DNA of 64,000 nt. Origin: Streptomyces malachitofuscus (GTDB lineage Bacteria; Actinomycetota; Actinomycetes; Streptomycetales; Streptomycetaceae). Below, one piece after another: positions 7,547 to 15,773 of this stretch. Numbering within the stretch: position 1 is the stretch's first letter; each line of letters begins with the position of its first letter. Made by a program: the position numbers and the translations under genes. The notes under the pieces are model-generated. The model saw only the letters and a program-made list of their open reading frames with translations, was not told the origin of the DNA and made no database searches. The DNA lies in the NCBI RefSeq assembly GCF_014650055.1, contig NZ_BMUF01000015.1:62001-126000 (forward strand), read 5' to 3'.

Positions 7547-7583
7547 ACGGGGTCCCGCGCGGGCGAAGCGTGCGGGACCCCGT
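7547..7583. terminator. bidirectional terminator between the VOC and DoxX genes
   Basis: Twelve-base perfect arms ACGGGGTCCCGC (7547-7558) and GCGGGACCCCGT (7572-7583) with a 13-base loop. It lies about 35 bases after the VOC stop codon and 20 bases after the DoxX stop codon, so it serves both convergent genes. Confidence 0.85.
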
Positions 7584-7602
7584 GGTCGTACGGTGGCGTT
7601 CG

Positions 7603-9255
7603 CTAGCCCAGCAGGCCGCCCACGAGGCCCGGCTCCCCGGAGGAGCCGCCGCTGCCGCCGCTCGGGGTGCCGCCGCTGCCGCCGGACGCGCCGCCGCCCG
7701 AGGTGGGCCCGGAGGTGGTGCTGGGTGCCTGGCCCGCCGGGGAGGACTGCTGGGGCGGGGCCTGACCGGCGCTGCCCTGGGTCTGGCTGGGCGCGCCGGT
7801 GGCGGAACCGGCGCCCTGGGTCGCCCCGGGGGTCGTGGTTCCGGCGGTCGGGCTCGCCGAGCCCGACGTGGCACCCTGCGTGGGCGAGGTGGAGGCGGAC
7901 GGGGTCCGCTCCTCCTTTCGGTGTTCGCCCGACTCCTCCGGCAGCGGCGATCCCGGAAGTTCGTTGCGCGGGGCCTCGCCGGGCTCGGGGACGACCACAC
8001 GGTCGGCGTCCCGGACCGCGCCGCCGAGCAGCGAGCCGACGAGCATGCTCAGCCCGCACACCACGAAGGTGACGAGGACGCCGCGGCGCAGGACGTGACG
8101 CCGCAGGTCCCAGATGTCCGCGCGGGGGCCGAGCCGGCGCCAGGCCCCGCTCGCGAGGCGCCCGTCGACGGAGTAGACGGGGGCGCCCGCGATGATCAGC
8201 GGCGACCAGGCCGCGAGGTAGATGATGTCGGGCGTCTCGTACGCGGGGACGCTCTTCCAGCTGACGGTGACCAGCAGCGCCGCCGAGAGCGCCGCCCCGA
8301 CGACCGCGGCCACCCGCTGCCAGCAGCCGAGGACGGTCAGGACACCGACGACGACCTGGGCGAAGGCGATGGCGAGACCGGAGCCGATGGGGTGTTCGAG
8401 GGCGAACTGGCGCAGCGGCTCCGCGGCTTCCCAGGGGTGCAGGGTGTGCAGCCACTTGACCATGGAGCCGCGCTCGCCGCCCTCGAAGTAGAGGGGGTCG
8501 CAGAGCTTGCTCATCCCGGCGTAGACGGAGATGCCGCCGAGGAACACGCGCAGCGGGAGCAGGACGACGCCGAGGTTCATCCGGCGGCCGGGGTAGTACG
8601 CGTGCCGGGCCGGGTCGTCGCCGTGCCGCCTGCCGCGCCGGCCGGTGCTCTCGAACGCGTCGTCGTGGACGAGCTCGTCGTCGTGGCCCGGGTCGCCGTA
8701 GTCGTGGTCGTAGCCGGGTTCGTCGTAGGCGCTGCCGACCGTGCGCATCGGGGGCAGCAGGGGCCCGTCGGCGGGGCGGCGGGGGGCGGCGACCAGCGGG
8801 GTCTCGAGCGTCCGGGTCGCCGGGCCGTCGTCGTACCCGGCGCCCACGCGGGGCAGGGCCTGGGTGGCTCCGGCGTCGGTGAACAGGTCGTCGGCGTGGC
8901 GGACGCCCTCGTGCTGCCGCACGGCCTGGAGCAGTCGGTGGGCGCCGGTGTCGTCGGGTGCGGACCGGCCGCTCCAGACGACGGGCCGGCGGCGGGCGGT
9001 GGCCGCTCCCGCCGTGCCCACGCTGGTGACGACGGGGATGCGGGCGGTGTCCGCGGCGGCACTGACGTGCCGTGCGATCCGCGGCGAGGGGGCGCGCCGC
9101 GCCGAGGCGCCCAGCTGCACGCGGAAGCTGACGTGATTGACGATGACCTGCGCCGGATCGCTCGGCACCTTCACCATGCTCAGCGCGGGAGCGTCGTCGA
9201 GTCCCGACGAGCGGTCCCCCGTGGGTGTGCGGGGTGTTCTGGTGTCCACACTCAT
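7603..9255 (-). CDS. DoxX family membrane protein with long disordered ends
   Basis: A 550-aa protein. Residues 1-225 are cytoplasmic, low in order and acidic toward the end (DEPGYDHDYGDPGHDDE). A four-helix DoxX membrane domain follows at about 228-365, with LRVFLGGISVYAGMSKLCDP and IAFAQVVVGVLTVLGCW, and a fifth helix near 400 (VLVTFVVCGLSMLVGSLLGG). The last 120 residues are a Ser/Thr/Gly/Gln-rich tail, probably extracellular. DoxX proteins in actinobacteria have been linked to thiol stress (the MRC complex in mycobacteria), but no partner is seen here. The unusual size comes from the low-complexity ends, so function beyond the DoxX core is unknown. Confidence 0.8.
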   Translation of the reverse strand: MSVDTRTPRTPTGDRSSGLDDAPALSMVKVPSDPAQVIVNHVSFRVQLGASARRAPSPRIARHVSAAADTARIPVVTSVGTAGAATARRRPVVWSGRSAPDDTGAHRLLQAVRQHEGVRHADDLFTDAGATQALPRVGAGYDDGPATRTLETPLVAAPRRPADGPLLPPMRTVGSAYDEPGYDHDYGDPGHDDELVHDDAFESTGRRGRRHGDDPARHAYYPGRRMNLGVVLLPLRVFLGGISVYAGMSKLCDPLYFEGGERGSMVKWLHTLHPWEAAEPLRQFALEHPIGSGLAIAFAQVVVGVLTVLGCWQRVAAVVGAALSAALLVTVSWKSVPAYETPDIIYLAAWSPLIIAGAPVYSVDGRLASGAWRRLGPRADIWDLRRHVLRRGVLVTFVVCGLSMLVGSLLGGAVRDADRVVVPEPGEAPRNELPGSPLPEESGEHRKEERTPSASTSPTQGATSGSASPTAGTTTPGATQGAGSATGAPSQTQGSAGQAPPQQSSPAGQAPSTTSGPTSGGGASGGSGGTPSGGSGGSSGEPGLVGGLLG

Positions 9256-9440
9256 CTAACCGAGTGACATGGCGTTAGGACACTGCCTTGACCGGCCGGA
9301 TGTGTCCGGACCGCGTCAAGATCGTACGGACCTCGTACGGGCCTCGTACGGACCACCCGAAATACTCCATGCGGGTGACGCGACCGAACGCGCGTACAGG
9401 CTCGCGGCTCGCACCCCGCCCCGCCGGACCGCCCCGGCGA

Positions 9441-10382
9441 TCAGCTCCGCAGACGCGCCGCCTCGTACAGCACGATGCCCGCCGCCACACCGGCGTTGAG
9501 CGACTCCGCGCCGCCCGGCATCGGGATCCGCACCCGCACGTCACAGGTCTCGCCGACCAGCCGGGACAGACCCTTGCCCTCGCTGCCGACGACGATGACG
9601 ACCGGTCCGCTCAGTGCCTCCAGGTCACCGAGCTCGGCCTCCCCGTCCGCGGCCAGACCGACGACCGTGATCCCGGCCTTCTTGTACGCCTCCAGCGCGC
9701 GCGTCAGATTGGTGGCGCGGGCGACGGGCGTACGGGCCGCCGTGCCCGCGGACGTCTTCCAGGCACCGGCGGTCATCCCGGCGGCACGCCGCTCGGGCAC
9801 GACGACGCCGTGACCGCCGAACGCCGAGACGGACCGGACGACCGCGCCGAGGTTGCGCGGGTCCGTGACCCCGTCGAGGGCCACGATCAGCGGGTCCTGT
9901 CCCTCGTCGTGGGCGCCCGCGACCAGGTCCTCAGGGTGCGCGTACTCGTACGGCGGGACCTGCAGGACCAGGCCCTGGTGGTTCAGGCCGTTGGTCATCC
10001 GGTCGAGCTCGGGACGCGGCGCCTCCATGAGGTTGATGCCGCCGCGCTCGGCCGCGAGCTGGAGCGCCTCGCGCACCCGCTCGTCGTTGTCGATGAACTG
10101 CTGGACGTACAGCGTGGACGCGGGCACGCCCTCGCGCAGCGCCTCGACGACCGGGTTGCGGCCGACGACGAGCTCGGAGGTCGAGCGGCCCCCGCCGCGC
10201 CGCTGCGGGGTGCGGCCCTGGGCGCGGCGCGCCTTCGCCTGGGCGGCACGCTGCTTGGCGTGCCCCTTGCGCATCTCGGCGGGCGGCGTCGGCCCCTTGC
10301 CTTCCAGGCCCCGGCGTCGCTGGCCGCCACTGCCGACCTGCGCGCCCTTCTTGCCGGACATGCGGCGGTTGTTCGCGGCCAT
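9441..10382 (-). CDS. rlmB: 23S rRNA (guanosine-2'-O-)-methyltransferase RlmB
   Basis: A 313-aa SPOUT-class methyltransferase that modifies 23S rRNA with S-adenosylmethionine. A basic tail (RRMSGKKGAQ, then KGHAKQRAAQAKARRAQ) covers the first 70 residues. The substrate-binding SpoU_sub domain starts at ELVVGRNPVVEALREG, and the knotted catalytic domain carries LDGVTDPRNLGAVVRS (motif 1), VVIVVGSEGKGLSRL (motif 2) and IPMPGGAESLNAGVAAGI (motif 3). The start is the ATG of MAANNRR, preceded by GGAGACGG; an upstream in-frame ATG near 10499 has no support. It lies 156 bases after cysS on the same strand, the order common in actinobacteria. Confidence 0.92.
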   Translation of the reverse strand: MAANNRRMSGKKGAQVGSGGQRRRGLEGKGPTPPAEMRKGHAKQRAAQAKARRAQGRTPQRRGGGRSTSELVVGRNPVVEALREGVPASTLYVQQFIDNDERVREALQLAAERGGINLMEAPRPELDRMTNGLNHQGLVLQVPPYEYAHPEDLVAGAHDEGQDPLIVALDGVTDPRNLGAVVRSVSAFGGHGVVVPERRAAGMTAGAWKTSAGTAARTPVARATNLTRALEAYKKAGITVVGLAADGEAELGDLEALSGPVVIVVGSEGKGLSRLVGETCDVRVRIPMPGGAESLNAGVAAGIVLYEAARLRS

Positions 10383-10538
10383 GAGGTATCCGTCTCCGTG
10401 AAGTCGTGGGCGGTGCTGCTGGTGTGCGTACGTCTGTGACGTGTGCCCGTGTGTCTGTGAAGTGTGCCGCCCGGAGGCCCGGGCGGCACAGTCGATCATC
10501 GGACGCCGAGGTCGGCGCCTGTCCGGGGGCCGGGCTCC

Positions 10539-11939
10539 TCAGCCCCGGCCGAGGGTCCAGCGCGGCCCCTGCGGGCTGTCCTCGATGACCAGCCCGGACT
10601 GGTTGAGCTGATCGCGAATGGCGTCCGCGGTCGGCCAGTCCTTGCGCGCCCGGGCGGCCTCCCGCTGGTCGAGGACCATACGGACCAGCGTGTCGACCAC
10701 GCCGTGGAGGTCCTCCCCGCGGTCGCTCTCACCGGCCCAGTGCGGGTCCAGCGGGTCGAGGCCGAGCACGCCGAGCATGGCGCGGATCTCGGCGAGCCGG
10801 GCGACGGCCGCTTCCTTGTCGTCGGCGGCCAGCGCGCTGTTGCCCTGCCGGACGGTGGTGTGCACGACGGCGAGCGCCTGCGGGACGCCCAAGTCGTCGT
10901 CCATCGCCTCGGCGAACGCGGGCGGCACCTCGTCGGCGGGCTCGACCGGCCCCCCGGCGAGTTCCACGGCACGCTGCACGAAGCCCTCGATCCGCGCGAA
11001 CGCGGACTCGGCCTCGCGCAGGGCCTCCTCGCTGTACTCGATCATCGACCGGTAGTGCGGGGTGCCGAGGTAGTAGCGCAGCACGATGGGCCGCCAGCGC
11101 TTGACCATCTCGCTGACCAGGACGCTGTTGCCGAGCGACTTCGACATCTTCTCGCCGCTCATGGTGACCCAGGCGTTGTGCACCCAGTACCGGGCGAACT
11201 CGTCGCCGTATGCCTTGGCCTGGGCGATCTCGTTCTCGTGGTGCGGGAAGATCAGGTCGAGGCCGCCGCCGTGGATGTCGAAGGCGCTGCCGAGGTACTT
11301 GTGCGCCATCGCCGAGCACTCCAGGTGCCAGCCCGGCCGCCCGCGGCCCCACGGCGTCTCCCAGCTCGGCTCGCCGGGCTTGGCCGCCTTCCACATCGCG
11401 AAGTCGCGCGGGTCCCGCTTGCCGGTCTCGCCCTCGCCGGAGGGCTGGAGCAGGTTGTCGAGCTCCTGGTTGGACAGCTTCAGGTACTCCGGGAACGAGG
11501 TGACGGCGAAGTACACGTTGCCGTCCGCCTCGTAGGCGTGACCGCGCTCGATGAGGCCGCGCATCATCTCGACCATCTCGGTGATGTGGCCGGTGGCGCG
11601 CGGCTCGTAGGTCGGGGGCAGGCAGCCGAGGGCGTGGTAGCCGTCGGTGAAGGCGCGCTCGTTCTCGTAGCCGATGGACCACCAGGGGCGGTTCTGCTCG
11701 GCGGACTTGGCGATGATCTTGTCGTCGATGTCGGTGACGTTCCGGATGAACGTCACCTCCAGGCCGCGGTACTCGAACCAGCGGCGCATGATGTCGAAGT
11801 TCAGGCCCGAGCGGATGTGCCCGATGTGGGGTGCCGCCTGCACGGTGGCACCACACAGGTAGATCGAGACGCAACCCGGCCGGAGCGGGGTGAAGTCACG
11901 GATCTGCCGGGCGCTGGTGTCGTACAGGCGAATAGTCAC
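10539..11939 (-). CDS. cysS: cysteinyl-tRNA synthetase CysS
   Basis: A 466-aa class I aminoacyl-tRNA synthetase that charges tRNA-Cys. It shows YLCGATVQ with a zinc-ligand Cys at about residue 29, the HIGH motif in APHIGHIRSGLNFDIM, WHLECSAMAHKYLG and HGGGLDLIFPHHENEIAQ for zinc and cysteine binding, and KMSKSLGNSV for ATP. The C-terminal anticodon-binding helices end in SPQGPRWTLGRG. It is not the mycothiol ligase MshC, which lacks the zinc HGGGxDLxFPHH layout in this form. GTG 11939 starts six bases after TACCCT (minus strand; 11946-11951), so the transcript is probably leaderless. Neighbours ispF-ispD upstream and rlmB downstream match the usual actinobacterial order. Confidence 0.95.
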   Translation of the reverse strand: MTIRLYDTSARQIRDFTPLRPGCVSIYLCGATVQAAPHIGHIRSGLNFDIMRRWFEYRGLEVTFIRNVTDIDDKIIAKSAEQNRPWWSIGYENERAFTDGYHALGCLPPTYEPRATGHITEMVEMMRGLIERGHAYEADGNVYFAVTSFPEYLKLSNQELDNLLQPSGEGETGKRDPRDFAMWKAAKPGEPSWETPWGRGRPGWHLECSAMAHKYLGSAFDIHGGGLDLIFPHHENEIAQAKAYGDEFARYWVHNAWVTMSGEKMSKSLGNSVLVSEMVKRWRPIVLRYYLGTPHYRSMIEYSEEALREAESAFARIEGFVQRAVELAGGPVEPADEVPPAFAEAMDDDLGVPQALAVVHTTVRQGNSALAADDKEAAVARLAEIRAMLGVLGLDPLDPHWAGESDRGEDLHGVVDTLVRMVLDQREAARARKDWPTADAIRDQLNQSGLVIEDSPQGPRWTLGRG

Positions 11940-12017
11940 GGGACCAGGGTAGTAGGCGCGGGGGCGTGCGCGGTGCGCGCCGCTTTGTTTCGGGGAGCAT
12001 GTCCACGTGCGGGCCCG

Positions 12018-12055
12018 GTGGGGGTCGATCGCGCAGTTCCCCGCGCCCCTCAGGG
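12018..12055. repeat. short dispersed Streptomyces intergenic repeat
   Basis: The stretch around GATCGCGCAGTTCCCCGCGC (12027-12046), followed by CCCTCAGGG, matches a GC-rich element I remember from many Streptomyces intergenic regions (GTCGCGCAGTTCCCCGCGCCCCT). It lies between the divergent starts of nothing: it is 3' of ispF and 5' of cysS, both on the minus strand. No second copy is in this window, so this rests on memory of the genus. Confidence 0.45.
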
Positions 12056-12063
12056 AGAGGCGC

Positions 12064-12567
12064 TCACCCCTGTTGCACCACCAGGGCTGTTGCCACTGCC
12101 ATCAGGCCCTCGTTCCTGCCGGGGAAGCCCAGGCCGTCCGTGGTGGCGCCCGAGACCGAGACCGGGGCGCCCGCCGCCTCGGAGAGGATCTTCTGGGCCT
12201 CCTCCCTGCGCTTGCCGATCTTCGGGCGGGGCCCGACGACCTGCACGGCGATGTTGCCGATGCGGAAGCCCGCCGCGCGGACGATGCGCGCGGCCTCGGT
12301 CAGCAGGGTCACGCCCGACGCGCCGGACCATTCGGGGCGCCCGGTGCCGAAGTGCTGCCCCAGGTCGCCGAGGCCGGCGGCGGAGAACAGGGCGTTGCAG
12401 GCGGCGTGCGCGACGACGTCCGCGTCGGAGTGTCCGGCGAGCCCGGGGCCCTCACCTTCCCACTTGAGGCCGGCGCACCAGAGTTCGCGGCCGTCCTCGA
12501 AGGCGTGGATGTCGGTGCCGATGCCGACCTGGGGCAGGGGGAACGCGGGGCTCGGCTCAGAAGCCAT
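12064..12567 (-). CDS. ispF: 2-C-methyl-D-erythritol 2,4-cyclodiphosphate synthase IspF
   Basis: A 167-aa enzyme of the MEP isoprenoid pathway that cyclises CDP-methylerythritol 2-phosphate with loss of CMP, working as a trimer. GIGTDIHAFEDG supplies the first metal-binding Asp and His, and GHSDADVVAHAACNALFSAAGLGDLGQHF the GHSDAD motif and third metal ligand. The end has the usual ATDGLGFPGRNEGLMAVATALV. Its start overlaps the ispD end by 11 bases, so the two are translationally coupled. Length is standard (155-170 aa). Confidence 0.95.
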   Translation of the reverse strand: MASEPSPAFPLPQVGIGTDIHAFEDGRELWCAGLKWEGEGPGLAGHSDADVVAHAACNALFSAAGLGDLGQHFGTGRPEWSGASGVTLLTEAARIVRAAGFRIGNIAVQVVGPRPKIGKRREEAQKILSEAAGAPVSVSGATTDGLGFPGRNEGLMAVATALVVQQG

Positions 12568-13333
12568 CGTTCAGCCTCCTGCGGGCCAGGACCGCCTCGG
12601 CGAGAACCAGGTCGAGGGGACGGGTGACCTTGAAGGCCTCCTCGTGCCCGGGGACGGTGACGACGGTGAGGCCGAGCTGTTCGACCATGCTCGCGTCGTC
12701 GGTGACGTTGTCCTTCACCGTCCCGTGTGCGCGCACGAGGGTGGCCCGGTCGAAGCCCTGCGGGGTCTGCACCGCCCGCAGCAGGGACCGGTCGGGGGTG
12801 GCGACGACGGGTTCCGGCTCACCGGGTCCGGCGGCGGGCTCGACCTGCTTGACGGTGTCGGCGAGCGGCAGCGCCGGGACGACGGCGGGTGCCCCGTCGC
12901 GTACGGCCTCGATGACGGCGTCGACGGTGTCCACCGGGACCAGCGGGCGGGCCGCGTCGTGCACCAGGACGATGTCGTACCCGTCCGGCAGCGCGTCCAG
13001 GCCGAGCTTCACGGACTCCTGGCGGCTCTCACCGCCGGGGACGACGAGGAAGTCGGTGCGGTCGGGCAGCGCGTGCGCGTCGAGCAGCGTCTTGACCTCG
13101 GCCGCGCCGTCGGGCGGAGCCACGACGACGACCAGGGAGACGGCACGGGAGTCGGCCATCGCGCGGATCGCGTGGATGAGCATGGGCGTGCCGCCCAGCG
13201 CGCGGAGCGCCTTCGGGGCGCCCGGACCGAGGCGCACACCCCGGCCGGCGGCCGGGATCACGGCCGCCGTGCGGGCGGCCGTACGGCCGGAGACGGGGCT
13301 CGGCGACGGCGGAGGGAGCGGATCGTCAGTCAT
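12557..13333 (-). CDS. ispD: 2-C-methyl-D-erythritol 4-phosphate cytidylyltransferase IspD
   Basis: A 258-aa MEP-pathway enzyme that joins CTP and methylerythritol 4-phosphate. After a Pro/Ser-rich leader of about 22 residues come the CTP-binding loop AAVIPAAGRGVRLGPGAPKAL, the RQESVKLGLDAL helix, and the catalytic VLVHDAARPLVP. QTPQGFDRATLVRAH and DDASMVEQLG complete the fold. The ATG has AGGAACC close upstream. The downstream ispF overlaps it by 11 bases. In Streptomyces carD lies upstream on the same strand, as here, with a 357-base gap and a hairpin that probably separates the two transcripts. Confidence 0.95.
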   Translation of the reverse strand: MTDDPLPPPSPSPVSGRTAARTAAVIPAAGRGVRLGPGAPKALRALGGTPMLIHAIRAMADSRAVSLVVVVAPPDGAAEVKTLLDAHALPDRTDFLVVPGGESRQESVKLGLDALPDGYDIVLVHDAARPLVPVDTVDAVIEAVRDGAPAVVPALPLADTVKQVEPAAGPGEPEPVVATPDRSLLRAVQTPQGFDRATLVRAHGTVKDNVTDDASMVEQLGLTVVTVPGHEEAFKVTRPLDLVLAEAVLARRRLNDGF

Positions 13334-13690
13334 CGGTTCCTGTCAGGTTTGTGTGCTCGGCCTACGTGGGTATGGCCTGGGCGTACCCCCTGCTCCCGGA
13401 GCGGGGGGAGTGCCGGGCGTGACGCCTTGACCAGCCCTTTCCGTGACCATGGTCGAGTCGACCGCCCGGGCCCGGCACGCCGGGGGGTGGGGACGTGAGC
13501 GATGCCACACTCCGCACCGCGGCGCAAGTGCAGCGTACGTTCGGTGTCCGGGTACGGACATGCCGCAGCGCCCGGCGACATCCATGACGTCATCGGGCAC
13601 CGCGGCATTTCGATGTGCTGAGGTTCTGGCTGCCGAGTTCCGGCCGCTGCGCTCCGCCGAGCGAGCGAGCCGTGGCTCAGGAGTCCGGCC
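13334..13690. other. carD-ispD intergenic region with a GC hairpin
   Basis: A 357-base gap. A hairpin at 13386-13408 (CCCCCTGC against GCGGGGGG with a short loop) could end carD transcription. The rest shows no convincing gene: the open frames on both strands lack ribosome-binding sites and known patterns. A promoter for ispD must lie here, but I see no clear -10/-35 pair near its ATG. Confidence 0.5.
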
Positions 13691-14173
13691 TCAGGAGGCG
13701 AGAACCTCGTCGAGCAGGGCCTCGGCCTTGTCCTCGTTGGTGTTCTCAGCGAGGGCCAGCTCGCTGACCAGAATCTGACGCGCCTTGGCGAGCATGCGCT
13801 TCTCACCGGCGGAGAGACCACGCTCGCGCTCACGACGCCACAGGTCACGCACGACTTCCGCGACCTTGATGACATCGCCCGAGGCGAGCTTCTCGAGATT
13901 TGCCTTGTAACGACGGGACCAGTTCGTGGGCTCCTCCGCATACGGTGCGCGCAGCACCTCGAAGACCCGGTCCAGCCCGTCCTGACCGACCACATCACGT
14001 ACGCCGACGAACTCCGCATTGTCCGCTGGCACACGTACCGTCAGGTCACCCTGGGCGACCTTCAGCACCAAGTAGGTCTTGTCCACGCCTTTGATCTGGC
14101 GAGTTTCGATAGCCTCGATCAGCGCGGCCCCGTGATGGGGATAGACCACGGTGTCGCCAACCTTGAACGTCAT
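13691..14173 (-). CDS. carD: CarD family RNA-polymerase-binding transcription factor
   Basis: A 160-aa global regulator that binds the RNA polymerase beta lobe and stabilises the open complex. The N-terminal Tudor-like RNA-polymerase interaction domain is MTFKVGDTVVYPHHGAALIEAIE through TVRVPADNAEFVGVRDVV. The C-terminal helical domain includes NWSRRYKANLEKLASGD, whose Trp inserts at the upstream edge of the bubble, and ERERGLSAGEKRMLAKARQIL. ATG 14173 has GGAAGGGG ten bases upstream; a TACCCT -10 box lies at 14202-14207 (minus strand). It precedes ispD-ispF as in other actinobacteria. Confidence 0.95.
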   Translation of the reverse strand: MTFKVGDTVVYPHHGAALIEAIETRQIKGVDKTYLVLKVAQGDLTVRVPADNAEFVGVRDVVGQDGLDRVFEVLRAPYAEEPTNWSRRYKANLEKLASGDVIKVAEVVRDLWRRERERGLSAGEKRMLAKARQILVSELALAENTNEDKAEALLDEVLAS

Positions 14174-14201
14174 GTGACAGGTACCCCTTCCGTGGCTATC
14201 C

Positions 14202-14207
14202 AGGGTA
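14202..14207 (-). promoter_or_regulatory. candidate carD -10 box
   Basis: TACCCT on the minus strand, 28 bases before the carD ATG, with TTCAGA 17 bases further upstream as a weak -35. The transcript would carry a short leader that includes the GGAAGGGG ribosome-binding site. Confidence 0.45.
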
Positions 14208-14768
14208 ACACGGATACGGCGTCTTCTGAATGGCGTTTTCGCAGGTCAGGGCCATTCTCGGGGCTTGACAACAGCAACAGGAACGTGCTTCGGGCGCCTA
14301 GCGGAAGCAGGTATTCGCAGGTCGGAGCGGCTCTTCGGCGCAAGCGAATCGCGCACGTCACACGCACCGATAGGCTCGCCCGAGCGGACGATTCCTCCCG
14401 TATGTCCGGTTCCAAGTGCTCGACTTCCGCTACTCCGTTCGGTGAGCGGAGCCGGGTTCCGGCCGAATCCGGAATTGATCACACGGTGTGAGGATCCGCG
14501 CCGGTGATCAATTCCGCGGCCGCCCGATCATTCCTTCACGGAAAATGCGCGATCACCGGAATGGCCCGGAACTGCGAGGCGGAAGTGGCGACGTTTACTC
14601 ATGAGTCGCCCGTGCCGCCATGAGGGCTACCGAGGCGATCCTTGCGCCGTCTGGGGAGGGTCGGGTGCGGGCGCGGGGGAACGGCTCGGTAACCTGAGGC
14701 CGCTGACAGACACTTAGGGCGGCTTTACCCGGGCCGCCAAACGCTAGAGTCAAGGAGTTGCCGCCGCC
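14208..14768. other. long intergenic region between divergent carD and lipoprotein genes
   Basis: About 560 bases with no convincing gene; base composition is visibly less GC-rich than the flanks around 14200-14560. At the right end TAGAGT (14745-14750) and AAGGAG (14752-14757) are candidate -10 and ribosome-binding sequences for the lipoprotein gene at 14769. The middle has CTTGACAACAGC near 14263, a possible -35 element. The length is more than two promoters need, so further regulatory sites or a small RNA are possible but not shown. Confidence 0.4.
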
Positions 14769-15476
14769 GTGAGCAGCAGCCTTCGACGCGGCGCCCTCGC
14801 CGCCGCCGCCATCGCGTTCTCGATCGCCTCGCTCTCCGCGTGCGCGGCCGGCCACAACGCCCAGACCCTGCAGATCCAGCCGGACAACGCCGCGACGACC
14901 GTGGGCGACATCAAGATCCAGAACGCCATCGTCGTCACCCAGCCCGACCTCGAGTCGACCGGCCCGGCCGTCGTCTCGGCCACGCTGTTCAACGAGGGCG
15001 ACACCGACCAGACGCTGGAGTCGGTCACCGTCCCCGGCACCGGCAAGACCGCCGAGCTGTCCCCCGCCGAGGGCGGCAGCCTCACCGTCCCCGCGGGCGG
15101 CAGGCTGATCCTGGGCGGCGAGGGCAACGCCTCCGCCGTTCTGCCCAGCAGCCGTGAGGCCGTCCGGGACGGCAACGCGCAGCAGGTGACCTTCACCTTC
15201 AGCGAGACCGGTGACGTGAGCCTGCGCGCGTTCGTCTTCCCGGCGGAGAACTTCTTCGAGAGCTGGGGCCCGAGCGAGATCCCAGCGGCGCCGGGCGCCT
15301 CCGCGGAGACGTCGACGGAGCCGTCGGCGGAGTCCTCCGAGGAGCCGGCCGCCGGCAGCACGGACGAGGCCACGGGCACCCCGGGCGACACGGAAACCTC
15401 CGGCGCCCCGGACACCGAGGTCCCCTCCGGCACCCCCTCCGACGCAGCCTCGGCCAGCCAGCCGGCCACCCACTGA
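14769..15476 (+). CDS. lipoprotein of the DUF461/copper-chaperone-like type
   Basis: A 235-aa exported lipoprotein. The signal peptide ends in the lipobox SLSAC (Cys near residue 22). The mature domain, about residues 35-165, runs from QIQPDNAATTVGDIKIQNAIVV through SATLFNEGDTDQTLESV to VTFTFSETGDVSLRAFVFP and looks like the beta-sandwich of PCu(A)C/DUF461 proteins, though the Met/His copper ligands are not evident. The last 60 residues are a Ser/Thr/Glu/Pro-rich disordered tail. GTG 14769 follows AAGGAG. It lies next to phoP but no PHO box is seen in its promoter. Confidence 0.75.
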   Translation: MSSSLRRGALAAAAIAFSIASLSACAAGHNAQTLQIQPDNAATTVGDIKIQNAIVVTQPDLESTGPAVVSATLFNEGDTDQTLESVTVPGTGKTAELSPAEGGSLTVPAGGRLILGGEGNASAVLPSSREAVRDGNAQQVTFTFSETGDVSLRAFVFPAENFFESWGPSEIPAAPGASAETSTEPSAESSEEPAAGSTDEATGTPGDTETSGAPDTEVPSGTPSDAASASQPATH

Positions 15477-15489
15477 GCAGCCGCACAAC

Positions 15490-15527
15490 GCGTAAGGGCG
15501 GGACCCCTCGGGGCCCCGCCCTTACGC
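15490..15527. terminator. lipoprotein gene terminator
   Basis: Thirteen-base arms GCGTAAGGGCGGG (15490-15502) and CCCGCCCTTACGC (15515-15527), extended inward by further CCC/GGG pairs after one mismatch. It starts 14 bases after the stop codon. Confidence 0.88.
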
Positions 15528-15551
15528 CGTAGCTGCGGCAATCATGCCCGC

Positions 15552-15752
15552 GTAGCTGCGGGCAATCGTGCCTCCCCCAGTGCCTCAAGGGCCTGGGAGG
15601 TGCCCCCAGGGCGATGGGGGTCCCCCCGCTCGAGCGGAGCCGAGAGTGGGGGAGGGTGGGCGATGGGGATACCTCCCGCTCATGGGGGTCCCCCCGCTCG
15701 AGCGAAGCCGAGAGTGGGGGACCCCGCGAACGCCGGGCTGCGTAGCACCCCC
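15552..15752. repeat. dispersed intergenic repeat, copy B, with internal duplication
   Basis: This copy shares nearly all blocks of 6031-6178 and contains the unit GGGGGTCCCCCCGCTCGAGC followed by (G/A)AGCCGAGAGTGGGGGA twice, about 73 bases apart. It fills the space between the lipoprotein terminator and the phoP stop codon, so it would be part of the phoRP 3' untranslated region and could fold into several hairpins. Confidence 0.8.
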
Positions 15753-15773
15753 CGTCCAGCACGAGCGCGCGGC

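Noticed and set aside
7528..9267. 579-aa plus-strand frame opposite the DoxX gene
   Set aside because: Low-complexity Gly/Ala/Asp product, no start signal, opposite a recognisable DoxX domain.
10539..11939. Mycothiol ligase MshC instead of CysS
   Set aside because: The zinc motif HGGGLDLIFPHHENEIAQ, the full C-terminal anticodon domain and the ispF-cysS-rlmB neighbourhood indicate CysS.
10464..12467. 667-aa plus-strand frame opposite cysS
   Set aside because: Antisense to cysS and ispF, both with complete catalytic motifs.
13343..13600. 85-aa minus-strand frame between carD and ispD
   Set aside because: No ribosome-binding site, Arg/Pro-rich composition, no motif; fits chance opening in GC-rich DNA.
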